Source: Chryseobacterium flavum (GTDB lineage Bacteria > Bacteroidota > Bacteroidia > Flavobacteriales > Weeksellaceae). From it: DNA of 64,000 nt. The position numbers and the translations under genes were made by a program. Where the stretch lies: assembly GCF_003385595.1 (NCBI RefSeq), contig NZ_QNUE01000001.1, positions 186,001-250,000 of the forward strand. Direction: 5' to 3'. Shown piece after piece: positions 9,253 to 17,456 of this stretch (position 1 is its first letter; every line of letters begins with the position of its first letter). The notes below the pieces were generated by a model that saw only the letters and a list, made by a program, of their open reading frames with translations, was not told the DNA's origin and made no database searches.

Positions 9253-10185
9253 TTAGCCAATATGCTTTTTAAAGAATGGTATAATTTGCTCAATTGCCTT
9301 GCCCGTAGCTTCTTTTCCGTCATACAGGTCATAGTGGCTTGCTCCCTGAACAACCTGAATGGTTTTTTGCTTTGAAGCAGCTTTATCAAACAGTTCAAAT
9401 CCGTCCCTGTATGAACCAAACGCACCTACTTTATCGCCGATTACTACGTGAAGCGGCTGCGTAAGTAATAAATCTGCCAAATGGAAGGCATCGAATGCCA
9501 TCGCTTTATCCAAGCTGTCCACACGCAAATGGTTCGGGGAGTTCGGATGCTGCGCTCTCGGTGTCTGGTAATAATCAACGGCTTCAACAACATCAATATC
9601 GTTTATTCCTGCTGCTTGCCTTTCTTCCTGTGAGTTTGGTCTGTAAACTGTAATAGCAGGTTCGGCACCTCTTGCCTGTGCGGTACGTTGCTTTGCAATC
9701 CCCTCCAGTGTTTTGATGGCTGCATCGGTAGTAAAGTCGCCCTCACGAAGTAAACGACCATAATTTGCACCCACAACCGTCACAACAGCCTTAAATCTTC
9801 TTTCGGTCATTGCAGCATTGGCAGCATAGCCACCGCCGCCACATACGCCTAAAACACCTATTTTTTCTTCATCAATATAGTTTAACGTAGTCAAAAAGTC
9901 TGCTGCACAACGAAAGTCCTCTATACGGGTTGCGGGGTCTTCTAAAAATCTTACTTCGCCGCCGCTTTCGCCCTGATTGGAAGCGTCAAAAGCCAGTGTA
10001 ATAAAACCTGCTTCCGCCAATGCCTTACCGTAGATGTTTCCGGCTGTCTGTTCTTTACAACTGCTGATTGGATGCGCACAAACAATTGCCGGATATTTTT
10101 TAGTTTCATCAAAGTCTTTCGGGAACTGCAATATGCCTGCTACTTCCCAATTCCTGTTTTTGAATTTTACTGCTTTCATTGTCAT
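9253..10185 (-). CDS. Alpha/beta hydrolase with a Cys nucleophile elbow (dienelactone-hydrolase-like)
   Basis: The 310-residue protein has the hydrolase fold, with an oxyanion region (IVCAHPISSCKEQ) and a lid/insertion in the middle. The nucleophile elbow reads GVCGGGGY with Cys115 where most relatives have Ser, as in dienelactone hydrolases. The acid and base are probably the Asp in VVIGDKVGAF and the His in GASHYDLYDG. It lies with an AraC regulator gene between mobC and mobB on the same strand and looks like a two-gene cargo insert. Substrate is unknown. Starts at 10185 and 10179 (MKAVKF) are both possible. Confidence 0.8.
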   Translation of the reverse strand: MTMKAVKFKNRNWEVAGILQFPKDFDETKKYPAIVCAHPISSCKEQTAGNIYGKALAEAGFITLAFDASNQGESGGEVRFLEDPATRIEDFRCAADFLTTLNYIDEEKIGVLGVCGGGGYAANAAMTERRFKAVVTVVGANYGRLLREGDFTTDAAIKTLEGIAKQRTAQARGAEPAITVYRPNSQEERQAAGINDIDVVEAVDYYQTPRAQHPNSPNHLRVDSLDKAMAFDAFHLADLLLTQPLHVVIGDKVGAFGSYRDGFELFDKAASKQKTIQVVQGASHYDLYDGKEATGKAIEQIIPFFKKHIG

Positions 10186-10271
10186 TTATCTTTAAAAGTT
10201 ATTGAACAGTACAAAGATATTTCAAGCTGAAAGCTATCTGCTTAAAGTAATTACGGGAAGACTTTAACTAA

Positions 10272-11135
10272 TTACTGATTTCTGAAAACACTGGGAGAAA
10301 TACCTGTTTCCTTTTTAAAGAACGTTGCAAAGTAAGATGGGTATTCAAACCCTAAGCTGAAAGCAATTTCACTCACGCTTAATGACGTTGTCCTTAATTT
10401 GTTCTTGGCAATCTGTATCAACAGTTGATGTATATGTTCCTGTGGCGAACGACCTGTGTAGTGCTTGATTAAGTCGCCAAAATAGTTGGAAGACAGGTTA
10501 GCCATGTCCGAAAAATAAGAAACTGATGGGACTTTCAGCGCATTCTGCTCATCGTGGTAATAGGCTTCAAGATTTTTATAAAAATCAGCTACGGTAGTGT
10601 TATACAATTCCTCCCTCGTATCAAATTGCCTGCTGTAAAACTTTTGAATGTAGGACAGGATAAGCGAAGCATAGTGAATGACAATGTCTTTTGAGAAATG
10701 CTCATTCCCCTCAAATTCATTCAGTGCTTTTTTGAAAAGGTCAGTAATAATCTGCTCTTCTTCTTTAGTGATGAATAATGCTTCATGGTTACCGTAATAG
10801 GTAAAACTGTACTCTTTGGCAATCTTTCGGAACAGTCCTGCATCTATCAGAATATGATAGCCAGATATTTGATGCTCAATATCCCATTGAAGCAAATCGC
10901 CCGGTTGGTCAAGATAGACAAAGGCATCAGCCTGGTCAAATGTTGTCTGTCCAAAATTTTTGTCCTTGTCGTAGTCCAGTTTAATTGCCAGTAGATAAAA
11001 ATCAAGCTCGATAGGTGCTGATTTTCGCCTCATATCCTTTTGCTTTTGGTATTCCACCAAATGGATATGATTGTTCTTATACCCACTGATGTTGGTATAA
11101 TCCAAAAATTCTTTTATATCGTACTTTTTCTTCAA
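10272..11135 (-). CDS. AraC-family transcriptional regulator
   Basis: The 287-residue protein ends with the AraC double helix-turn-helix (SVSEIAFSLGFEYPSYFATFFKKETGISPSVFRNQ). Its N-terminal 170 residues form a ligand-binding domain of the kind often found next to hydrolase and oxidoreductase genes in Flavobacteriia. It is transcribed ahead of the hydrolase gene (86-base gap) and probably controls it. It is related in architecture but not close in sequence to the AraC gene at 6067. Confidence 0.88.
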   Translation of the reverse strand: MKKKYDIKEFLDYTNISGYKNNHIHLVEYQKQKDMRRKSAPIELDFYLLAIKLDYDKDKNFGQTTFDQADAFVYLDQPGDLLQWDIEHQISGYHILIDAGLFRKIAKEYSFTYYGNHEALFITKEEEQIITDLFKKALNEFEGNEHFSKDIVIHYASLILSYIQKFYSRQFDTREELYNTTVADFYKNLEAYYHDEQNALKVPSVSYFSDMANLSSNYFGDLIKHYTGRSPQEHIHQLLIQIAKNKLRTTSLSVSEIAFSLGFEYPSYFATFFKKETGISPSVFRNQ

Positions 11136-11282
11136 TGCTTTTTCTCTTAATATAATACAAATTTAGAAATTAGTAGGACTATGAGCTTTAAGTTTTCACT
11201 GAAAGACTTTCAATTTTTACAGTATAACTAAGAATGCTGATTAACTGCCATACGAATAAGGGAATTAGAATGAAATGGAAAA

Positions 11283-12575
11283 TCAAAGTTTTTTTCTCCG
11301 CTTCTTTTTCTTCATTCGTTTGGCAAAAGCCTGTTCTTCGTAATCCTCGGCCTGTGCTTCGGGCAGTAACCCACCAAAGCCATCAATCATTCCTGTATCA
11401 TCATTCGGTTGTTCTTTATTCAGGAAATCAAAAAGCTGGTGGGTTTCTTCCTTTTCATCTGCAACGTTTTTACCTGTGGTTGGTGCATCTGCGATGCTGG
11501 TCTGTTCCGCATTTTGGCGTTGCTCAACTGCCTGCTCTTTCCACCAATCATTAAAGACATTGGCAGAAATATTTTTGCCCAAAGCAGAACCGTTCCAAAC
11601 GGTACGGCTTTCATGGTCTATAAATGTCATACCATATATGCGCCCCTCATCATTGCGCCGAACAACAGTATTGATGCCTTGTTCCAAAAGTTGCCTTTTA
11701 AAATCCGTTTCATTAGTAGTTGTGTGCATAGCTGCCTCGATGGTGTTTTTCAACACGGCTCTTACCGGGCTATTTTTCATCTGCTCTTTAGATTGCATAA
11801 AATGTTCCTGCAAGGCTTCCAATCCTGCGTGTTTGCCAAAACGTGAAGCCTTAAAGGGATTGCTGGCTTTTTCTCCCTGTTCGTTCAGGGCAAAATACAC
11901 CAGCCCATTTTTGGGCTGTCCGTTCAGCTCGCCTTTCACTTCTTCCGCCGTAATATTAAAGAGGGAAAGCAACGCATTATACGTTCCGAGGCTTGGGTAT
12001 TTGTAATACTTCGGCAGGTGTCGTACCACCGAAGCAATTTGGCTCTTAACGTCTCCGGCTCTGTAATCCACCGGACGGAATACCTGCTCGTTGCCTGTGC
12101 TTTGTTTTTCCGTTGCGGATACAAGATTGTATCGCTGTTCTAAATCCCTGCAAATAGCCATTGACCGTGGATGGTCGTAACTATCCGGTATTTTCTTCCC
12201 GTCCAAACCCGTACAGACCGTTACGATATGGATGTGGGTGCGTTCAATATCGGTATGCTTAAAAACAATATAAGGTTGGTTGCCATATCCCATTTCCTGC
12301 ATATACAACTGTGCCATTTCCATAAACTGCGCATCGCTGACCCTATCCGCAGGATCAGGGTTCAGCGATATATGGCGCACTGGCTTTTCGGTTCTGATAT
12401 TTGCGGACAAATAAGGTTCAAAACGCTGGTGCAGGTAGCTGGTCGAATAGTTATTATCCAACCTTTCAGGTATCTTGTTCAATAGTAAAAACTGCCCTTT
12501 TTCCGTATCAATCTTCTGTTGGTTGTAAGAAATCGCACCGTACAAATTCTCACCCTTGCCAATCTTCGCTATCAT
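11283..12575 (-). CDS. mobB: MobB relaxase of the ICE
   Basis: The 430-residue protein starts at MIAKIGKGENLYGAISYNQ, one base after the mobA stop codon (TAA-A-ATG), which indicates translational coupling. The relaxase core has the three-His metal motif HTDIERTHIHIVT near residue 125 and an N-terminal Tyr region expected for the nicking residue. It cuts oriT and stays covalently bound to the transferred strand. The C-terminus is charged and ends with a Lys/Arg-rich tail (KRMKKKKRRKKL). The frame is open 17 codons further upstream, but that part overlaps mobA and does not look like the family. Confidence 0.9.
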   Translation of the reverse strand: MIAKIGKGENLYGAISYNQQKIDTEKGQFLLLNKIPERLDNNYSTSYLHQRFEPYLSANIRTEKPVRHISLNPDPADRVSDAQFMEMAQLYMQEMGYGNQPYIVFKHTDIERTHIHIVTVCTGLDGKKIPDSYDHPRSMAICRDLEQRYNLVSATEKQSTGNEQVFRPVDYRAGDVKSQIASVVRHLPKYYKYPSLGTYNALLSLFNITAEEVKGELNGQPKNGLVYFALNEQGEKASNPFKASRFGKHAGLEALQEHFMQSKEQMKNSPVRAVLKNTIEAAMHTTTNETDFKRQLLEQGINTVVRRNDEGRIYGMTFIDHESRTVWNGSALGKNISANVFNDWWKEQAVEQRQNAEQTSIADAPTTGKNVADEKEETHQLFDFLNKEQPNDDTGMIDGFGGLLPEAQAEDYEEQAFAKRMKKKKRRKKL

Positions 12576-12576
12576 T

Positions 12577-13014
12577 TTATTGGTCTTTGTGCAGGTGCTT
12601 TTTCTCAAATTCCTGTGCCAGTTCAATCACTTTCCGGCACAAGTCCGCCATTTCCGCTGTTTGCTTTTCCAGTTTAAAGAGATAAGCTGCTGCTTTTTTC
12701 TCCGAAAAATTACGGTACAATATCTTCACGATTTGATTGTAGTTCACACCAACCGCCCTGAACTGGCTGTAAAAATTAGTGAGCCGTGTATGAAACTCTA
12801 TGGCATCCATATCAATTTTTACGGTCTTTACTGTTTTCTGAAAGATGCAGGCGATAATAAAATGTGCCATTACTTTCATTCCCGATTGCTCGAACAAGCT
12901 CAGGAACTGTGCATTTTCCGTGTCGTTCAGGCTAATCGAATAGCGGTGGATAGCAGGGTCTTTCTTAGGCTTGCGACCACCTTTGCTAATTTGATTTCTT
13001 TTGTTGTCTTCCAT
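12577..13014 (-). CDS. mobA: MobA mobilisation accessory protein
   Basis: The 145-residue basic protein begins with a Lys/Arg-rich stretch (SKGGRKPKKDPAIHRYSI) and continues as a helical protein with the phrase AVGVNYNQIVKILYRNF. This is the usual ribbon-helix-helix-like accessory factor that helps the relaxase bind oriT in Bacteroidetes elements. It is the first gene of the mob operon, immediately downstream (on the minus strand) of the hairpin-rich region at 13081-13207 where oriT is expected. Confidence 0.85.
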   Translation of the reverse strand: MEDNKRNQISKGGRKPKKDPAIHRYSISLNDTENAQFLSLFEQSGMKVMAHFIIACIFQKTVKTVKIDMDAIEFHTRLTNFYSQFRAVGVNYNQIVKILYRNFSEKKAAAYLFKLEKQTAEMADLCRKVIELAQEFEKKHLHKDQ

Positions 13015-13080
13015 ATCTCTAATCCATTATAATTAAAATAAACCCCGACTTCGGAGGGCGTTTTCCGGCTCCATGCAATG

Positions 13081-13207
13081 GCAAGTTGTTTTTAGCTGCG
13101 GAAAGCATTTCGAGCAGCTAAAAACATAACTTGCTCTGTTCGGGTGAACAGAAAATCCGCCCTGCGGGACGGATTAAGTAAAGTAGAAAAAACGGCTTTG
13201 AGCCGTT
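13081..13207. other. Cluster of inverted repeats, candidate oriT
   Basis: Four hairpins lie in 127 bases. (1) 13081-13099 and 13114-13134 are 19- and 21-base arms that match except for two extra bases, around a 14-base loop. (2) TCTGTTC/GAACAGA with loop GGGT at 13135-13152. (3) AATCCGCCC/GGG-A-CGGATT around TGC at 13154-13175. (4) AACGGCT/AGCCGTT around TTG at 13191-13207. A conjugative origin is usually an inverted-repeat cluster beside the mobilisation genes, between mobA and traA in this family of ICEs. The exact nick site cannot be assigned from sequence alone. Confidence 0.6.
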
Positions 13208-13229
13208 CCACCTGTTCCCTGTTATCTGA

Positions 13230-13700
13230 AATGATTTCTCCATTCTTCTGTTGCATTTATGCAATTACAAAATAAGCGCAGCTTTCCCAAAGCATTGCAG
13301 TACGACATACTGCCAAACCCTGCCACTGAACGCCAAAACAGGACAGGTTTAATAAAGCGGGTATATATCTGCATTCCTTTGTATCAGCATCCGCTTTTAA
13401 CTGAATATGTATGTAGGAACGTGGCTACATAGCTATGTGAATACGGAAGCAGGCAAGTAACGATGTATGCGATTGGGTAAGCCTGTACAATATGATGTAA
13501 GCTGTTATGCAGATAAGCAGGTAAAAATGTACAGTTACATTTCCCTGCATACGGATATAAAACAGGATGTATGTTTTTACGAAAATACCAGCGTACAAAA
13601 GCCTGCAAATGAAAATATGCGGATGTGCCTATGTAATTACTTGGGTAATCAGCTATAAGAATATAGCAATACATAAACAAATGAATAATTAAAAACAGTT
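13230..13700. other. Non-coding gap before traA, rich in TGTA/TACA words
   Basis: No credible gene is seen here. From about 13400 to 13690 the words TGTA and TACA (including two TGTACA palindromes near 13490 and 13530) recur about a dozen times in roughly 290 bases. They lie directly upstream of a ParA-type gene. This could be a protein-binding or partition-like region or a long regulatory leader; nothing decides between these. Confidence 0.35.
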
Positions 13701-13706
13701 ACGCAC

Positions 13707-14474
13707 ATGGACACAAAGAAACAACCATTGTTTATCGCCTTTTCCTCCCAAAAGGGTGGTGTAGGCAAAAGCACTTTTACCACACTTGTTGCCAGTCTTC
13801 TTCATTATCGGCTTGGCTATAATGTAGTCGTCTTTGACTGCGATTTTCCCCAACACAGTCTGATGCAGATGAGGGCAAGAGATATGGGCAGCATTATGGG
13901 TAATGAGGTGTACAAAAAACTGGCTCATAAACAGTTTACGAGCATCAATAAAAAAGCCTATCCGGTTATGCAGCATCGGGCAGACGGTGTGCTGGATGAG
14001 GTAGCGCAATTCCTGCAATCTTCTTCCGTTCCGGTGGATGTGGTTTTCTTCGACCTGCCGGGTACGGTCAATTCCGCAGGGATATTGAAAACACTGGCGG
14101 GTATGCACCACATCTTTACACCCATTATCGCAGACCGTGTAGTCATGGAAAGCACCTTGATTTTTACACAGGTATTAAACGATGTTGTCCGCAAACAGGG
14201 CGCAACGGCTATCCAAAGCATCAACCTGTTTTGGAACCAGGTGGACGGCAGGGAAAAATCTGCTTTATACAACGTGTATGAAGACTTAATCAACAGCTTG
14301 GGCATCCACTTGATGGGTAGCCGTATCACAGATAGCAAGCGTTTCCGAAAAGAGGGGGAAGCCGAGGCAAAAACGGTCTTCCGCTCGACCTTGCTTCCTG
14401 CCGATGAACGGTTAATGAAAGCCTGCCGTTTGGATTTGTTTATGGAGGAATTTTTAAGAACCGTGAAATTGTAA
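13707..14474 (+). CDS. traA: TraA, ParA-type ATPase
   Basis: The 255-residue protein carries the deviant Walker A motif QKGGVGKSTF near residue 16, the Walker A' Asp in VVVFDCDFPQ and the Walker B-like FFDLPGT. These are the marks of ParA/MinD ATPases. In CTnDOT-type elements this gene is called traA and opens the transfer operon. Its role is thought to be regulation or positioning rather than channel formation. It is followed after 5 bases by traB. The upstream region is rich in TGTA/TACA repeats. Confidence 0.85.
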   Translation: MDTKKQPLFIAFSSQKGGVGKSTFTTLVASLLHYRLGYNVVVFDCDFPQHSLMQMRARDMGSIMGNEVYKKLAHKQFTSINKKAYPVMQHRADGVLDEVAQFLQSSSVPVDVVFFDLPGTVNSAGILKTLAGMHHIFTPIIADRVVMESTLIFTQVLNDVVRKQGATAIQSINLFWNQVDGREKSALYNVYEDLINSLGIHLMGSRITDSKRFRKEGEAEAKTVFRSTLLPADERLMKACRLDLFMEEFLRTVKL

Positions 14475-14479
14475 GCCCT

Positions 14480-14899
14480 ATGGAAAATGATAATAAAAGG
14501 AAAAACAAGCCGGAGATAGACGAGGAATTTTTGATGAACATTATCGCCGATGGCGTAAAAAAGGACGGTTTGAATATACCGCCCGAACCTCCTAAAAAAC
14601 AGGAAGCGGAAAAAGAGCCGGAAAAGCCAGTAAGCAGGGAAAGGAACCGTTCAAAAAAAGCCAGCGAAGCGGATTACGAAAAGCTATTTTTCAAAAGAGC
14701 GGAAACCAACGCCCGCAATGGAAAGTCGGTGTATATACGCCCCGATTTCCACGAAAGGCTTTCCCGTATCGTGCAGGTCATCGGTGAAGACAAGATAACG
14801 ATATATGCCTATCTCGATAACCTGCTGGAATATCATTTTCAGGAATTTGGCGAAGATATTACCAAAAGTTTCAATGATAAGTATAAACCCATTTTATAA
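14480..14899 (+). CDS. traB: TraB-like protein (DUF3408)
   Basis: The 139-residue protein has a charged, Pro/Glu/Lys-rich first half and a folded second half with the phrase SVYIRPDFHERLSRIVQVIGEDKITIYAYLDNLL, recognisable as the DUF3408 ribbon-helix-helix-like domain. In Bacteroidetes ICEs it follows traA. It probably binds DNA as a partner of the ParA-like protein. The gene is 5 bases from traA and 8 bases from the next gene. Confidence 0.75.
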   Translation: MENDNKRKNKPEIDEEFLMNIIADGVKKDGLNIPPEPPKKQEAEKEPEKPVSRERNRSKKASEADYEKLFFKRAETNARNGKSVYIRPDFHERLSRIVQVIGEDKITIYAYLDNLLEYHFQEFGEDITKSFNDKYKPIL

Positions 14900-14907
14900 G
14901 TACAGCT

Positions 14908-15546
14908 ATGGAAATTATAATAGTTATCTGCTTGCTCATTGTTATTGTGCTGTTGGCAAAGGACAAAATCATCATTAAAAAAGTGGTAAAGAGCAAGCCC
15001 CAGCAACCTATGGTAAATCCCGATTTACCGGAAATAATGGGGCAACCAAAACCAATAGAGCGACACATAGTGCCAACAACTGCCACAAAACGTCAATTGG
15101 TTGAACAGGACGATATACCTGATAATTTTGGAACAGAAACCTACGAAACAGGTTTTTCAAGGGAAATTCCGCAGGAAGAATTGGATGAAGTTTTCGGGAG
15201 TGAACCTGATTTTGATTTCGAGGATGAGGACGAAGAATGGGAAGAACAGGGATTACCGGACAGCGACAATGGGTTTGCCACAGGGGTTACCTTTGATGAG
15301 CTAAGTACCGTGGGGGCATTGTTACAGCAGGATGTGCTGGAACCTGCCTTGCAACAAAAAGCGGTCGATATAGTTCAGCGAATACAAGGAACCGAATTGT
15401 TTAGCTTGCTCGAAAACTCAATGGAGGGGGCTTCGCAAAAGATTGCAGCGTTGTTGGATAAGAGCCTCTCCACCGGAACGGATTTCAGTTCTTCCAATTT
15501 GCGGAATAAGGATTTAGAGGGTTTCGACATCGGGGAGTTTGTGTAA
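14908..15546 (+). CDS. TraD-like conjugal transfer protein
   Basis: The 212-residue protein has one N-terminal membrane helix (IIIVICLLIVIVLLA), then a short basic stretch and a long acidic region around residue 105 (FDFEDEDEEWEEQ). The C-terminal part is helical. It matches in position and architecture the protein called TraD in flavobacterial ICEs; its function is not known. The stop codon lies inside a perfect terminator hairpin (15533-15556). A second, degraded copy of its last codons is present at 17391-17443, which is direct evidence of recombination at this point. Confidence 0.65.
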   Translation: MEIIIVICLLIVIVLLAKDKIIIKKVVKSKPQQPMVNPDLPEIMGQPKPIERHIVPTTATKRQLVEQDDIPDNFGTETYETGFSREIPQEELDEVFGSEPDFDFEDEDEEWEEQGLPDSDNGFATGVTFDELSTVGALLQQDVLEPALQQKAVDIVQRIQGTELFSLLENSMEGASQKIAALLDKSLSTGTDFSSSNLRNKDLEGFDIGEFV

Positions 15547-15560
15547 GCAAACTCCCTTTT
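15533..15560 (+). terminator. Intrinsic terminator overlapping the traD-like stop codon
   Basis: Stem GGGAGTTTG/CAAACTCCC (9 perfect pairs) with loop TGTAAG containing the TAA stop, followed by TTTT. The same hairpin with one G-T pair recurs at 17416-17443, in the duplicated traD remnant. Confidence 0.75.
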
Positions 15561-15562
15561 GT

Positions 15563-16363
15563 TTATATCGCTTTATCAAGCCTTTTATGAATGTAGAATA
15601 TAGTGTTCAAAATATCCAAAGCCTCATCTTCGGTGATTTCAAATTTTATTTTAGGTTCATGTGCCGTAGAGTTTCTGATTAAGCCAAACATACCTTTAAT
15701 TAAATTACATAATCCTAAATGCTCGCTTCTATCTGTATCTGTTTTTAGGTGATTAATTTTAACCAAAGGATTACTGGTAGAAAATGCTGTTTCTGCCAAC
15801 GCATTACCATCTGCATAAAGTCCGGTCATTGTCCTTAAACGGTCTGCAATACTTTTGGTAGCCTCAAAGACTGAATGAAAGTAGTTTTCAACCAATAATT
15901 CAGCTTTGCAATATTCAAATACCGCAGCATGAACATTTCTGTTTTCCAACTTATGTTTTAAACGGCTGGCACGTTGTTCAGCTTCTGCGATTGTTGTAGC
16001 CTTTTCAACCAATCTGAATTTACCTTGTTCTGTAAATTCTGTACCTATAAATGCTAAACGTTTATTAACCTCTAATCTACGATTATGAAAAATTTCTTCT
16101 TTTCCAATGTATCGCACAGGTTGCAAAGCATCTTGCACAAATCTTAGTATATGATTTGAGCATTGGTTTTTATTCTGCCAATCAGCAAATGCCGAAAACA
16201 GCCTTCTCCATTTTGTGTTTTGAGGGTCAATATCTGGAATGTTTGAGTTTAAAAGAATTTGCCCTATTTCCGTGCCTGTTAAACCATCCGAAGTATCTCC
16301 AATAGTTCTACATAATCCCTCCAATACGTGTGCTTCAAACATTGGACGTTTAATACTTGCCAT
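15563..16363 (-). CDS. HEPN-type TIGR02391 (Ymh) family protein, candidate defence RNase
   Basis: The 266-residue protein resembles the TIGR02391/Ymh family. Near the C-terminus it has GLIRNSTAHEPKI; Arg230 and His235 form the Rx4H motif typical of HEPN ribonucleases, within a two-helix context. The middle (residues about 105-200) is helical. Relatives occur in phage-defence islands and Abi systems. It is 29 bases downstream of the phospholipase-D-like gene on the same strand, so the two probably form one operon. Both are embedded between tra genes on the opposite strand and are richer in A+T than them, which suggests acquired cargo. Confidence 0.6.
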   Translation of the reverse strand: MASIKRPMFEAHVLEGLCRTIGDTSDGLTGTEIGQILLNSNIPDIDPQNTKWRRLFSAFADWQNKNQCSNHILRFVQDALQPVRYIGKEEIFHNRRLEVNKRLAFIGTEFTEQGKFRLVEKATTIAEAEQRASRLKHKLENRNVHAAVFEYCKAELLVENYFHSVFEATKSIADRLRTMTGLYADGNALAETAFSTSNPLVKINHLKTDTDRSEHLGLCNLIKGMFGLIRNSTAHEPKIKFEITEDEALDILNTIFYIHKRLDKAI

Positions 16364-16392
16364 TATTATTTTTTCATTTATTTAGAAAATCG

Positions 16393-17196
16393 TTATTTAA
16401 TAAGACTGATAAATTCGGCAGCATATTTCTCTGCCAACTCACGGCTATTTTCAACACTTGCTGTTTCTCTGTTCCAGTTCGCTTTTGTTGTCCAATTATA
16501 TGACCCATGAATAATTGTCTTTAAATCAATAATGCAAAACTTATGGTGCATTATATTTTCATATTTCCCGTTTTTGGGAACTCTTTTTGTTTCAAAATAC
16601 TTTTCATAATCGAAGCCATATTTCGTATTAATCTCATCGTCTAAAACAACAACACGAACGTTAATACCTTCTTGCTTTCGATTGTATAGCTCCCTCATTA
16701 GTGTTTTGTTTGTAAACCACGCTACCGCTACCCAAATAGAAAATTTCGCAGCTCGAATTTGCTCAACAATCTGCGCCTCTATATCCTCAAAATGAACTTC
16801 CACTTCAATATTTTCCGGCAAGTCCGCACCTATAATTTTATACTTTCCCTCGAAATCTTCAAGTCGATAACCATCCTGTTGTAAGAGTGGGTTAATTTGT
16901 TCTACTGCTGCCTTTATATCTTTTGAAGTGTCTTGGGCAAAATGTCTTGGGTCGAAGACTACCTGCAATAGCTGAACCATCTCTTTTCGACCATTTATTT
17001 CATATAATTTTTCTAAAACATACGCATTTCGGCTAAGACTATTTGGCATCCCACCGTCACCATATTTATAAACGTCTTTGAACCCAACGTGATTAAACAG
17101 TTTCAAAATTTTTTCACCTGTTAATCGTGGTGTTAAATGATTATCACCTGATATAAATTCCTTTATGCTTTCTATTGTTAAGTCCGAAAGTTTCAT
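16393..17196 (-). CDS. AbiJ-NTD-like plus phospholipase D-like nuclease
   Basis: The 267-residue protein has an N-terminal domain (about 20-90: GEKILKLFNHVGFKDVY and SRNAYVLEKLYEINGR) resembling the N-terminal domains of AbiJ-type abortive infection proteins. A PLD-type domain follows from about residue 130. One HKD motif is visible: His217, Lys219, Asp224 (HHKFCIID), followed by GSYNWT. Single-HKD proteins usually act as homodimers, often as nucleases. Its partner gene downstream encodes a HEPN-like protein. The AbiJ-NTD assignment is by eye and tentative; the PLD assignment is firm. A role in phage or plasmid defence is inference from both domains and context. Confidence 0.6.
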   Translation of the reverse strand: MKLSDLTIESIKEFISGDNHLTPRLTGEKILKLFNHVGFKDVYKYGDGGMPNSLSRNAYVLEKLYEINGRKEMVQLLQVVFDPRHFAQDTSKDIKAAVEQINPLLQQDGYRLEDFEGKYKIIGADLPENIEVEVHFEDIEAQIVEQIRAAKFSIWVAVAWFTNKTLMRELYNRKQEGINVRVVVLDDEINTKYGFDYEKYFETKRVPKNGKYENIMHHKFCIIDLKTIIHGSYNWTTKANWNRETASVENSRELAEKYAAEFISLIK

Positions 17197-17305
17197 GTTC
17201 TATTAAAGTAAATATTATTAGTGCTAAAATAACATAAACTAATTTTATAGAGAAGATAAGCCACTTTGTAACATGATTTAGACACTCCTAATGGTTTCCT
17301 AAAAC

Positions 17306-17390
17306 GCCACTCACTGCCAAGTAATTCCACTGAAAGACACATCATTATTACGCCTTGTTTTTCCTGACACTTTTGTCCCTAAAGCCCGCA
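17306..17390. repeat. Left copy of 85-bp direct repeat flanking the Gabija-like module
   Basis: This 85-base segment matches 21899-21983 with six substitutions. The right copy is the leader just upstream of traE. So this copy is a displaced traE leader. It is joined directly to a degraded traD-like 3' end at 17391. Confidence 0.9.
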
Positions 17391-17443
17391 CGAAGTTGAA
17401 GGATTTCGACATGGAGGAGTTTGTGTAAGCAAACTTCCTTTTT
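17391..17443 (+). pseudogene. Remnant of a traD-like 3' end with its terminator
   Basis: In frame from 17397 this codes for LKDFDMEEFV and TAA, parallel to LEGFDIGEFV at the end of the intact gene at 15546. The terminator hairpin around the stop codon is also conserved (GGAGTTTG ... CAAACTTCC and T5). No upstream part of the gene remains. It reads as the left border of a second cargo insertion. Confidence 0.8.
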
Positions 17444-17456
17444 ATCTATGGTAAAT

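Noticed and set aside
13081-13207. CRISPR array
   Set aside because: The repeats are inverted and of different sequence; there are no direct repeats with equal spacers and no cas genes in the window.
13384-13680. 98-codon minus-strand frame upstream of traA
   Set aside because: Composition rich in Tyr, His and Cys, no family likeness, and it coincides with the TGTA/TACA-rich region; probably not coding.
17306-17390. Insertion sequence ends
   Set aside because: The 85-bp repeats are direct, without terminal inverted repeats or a transposase between them; they match the traE leader instead.
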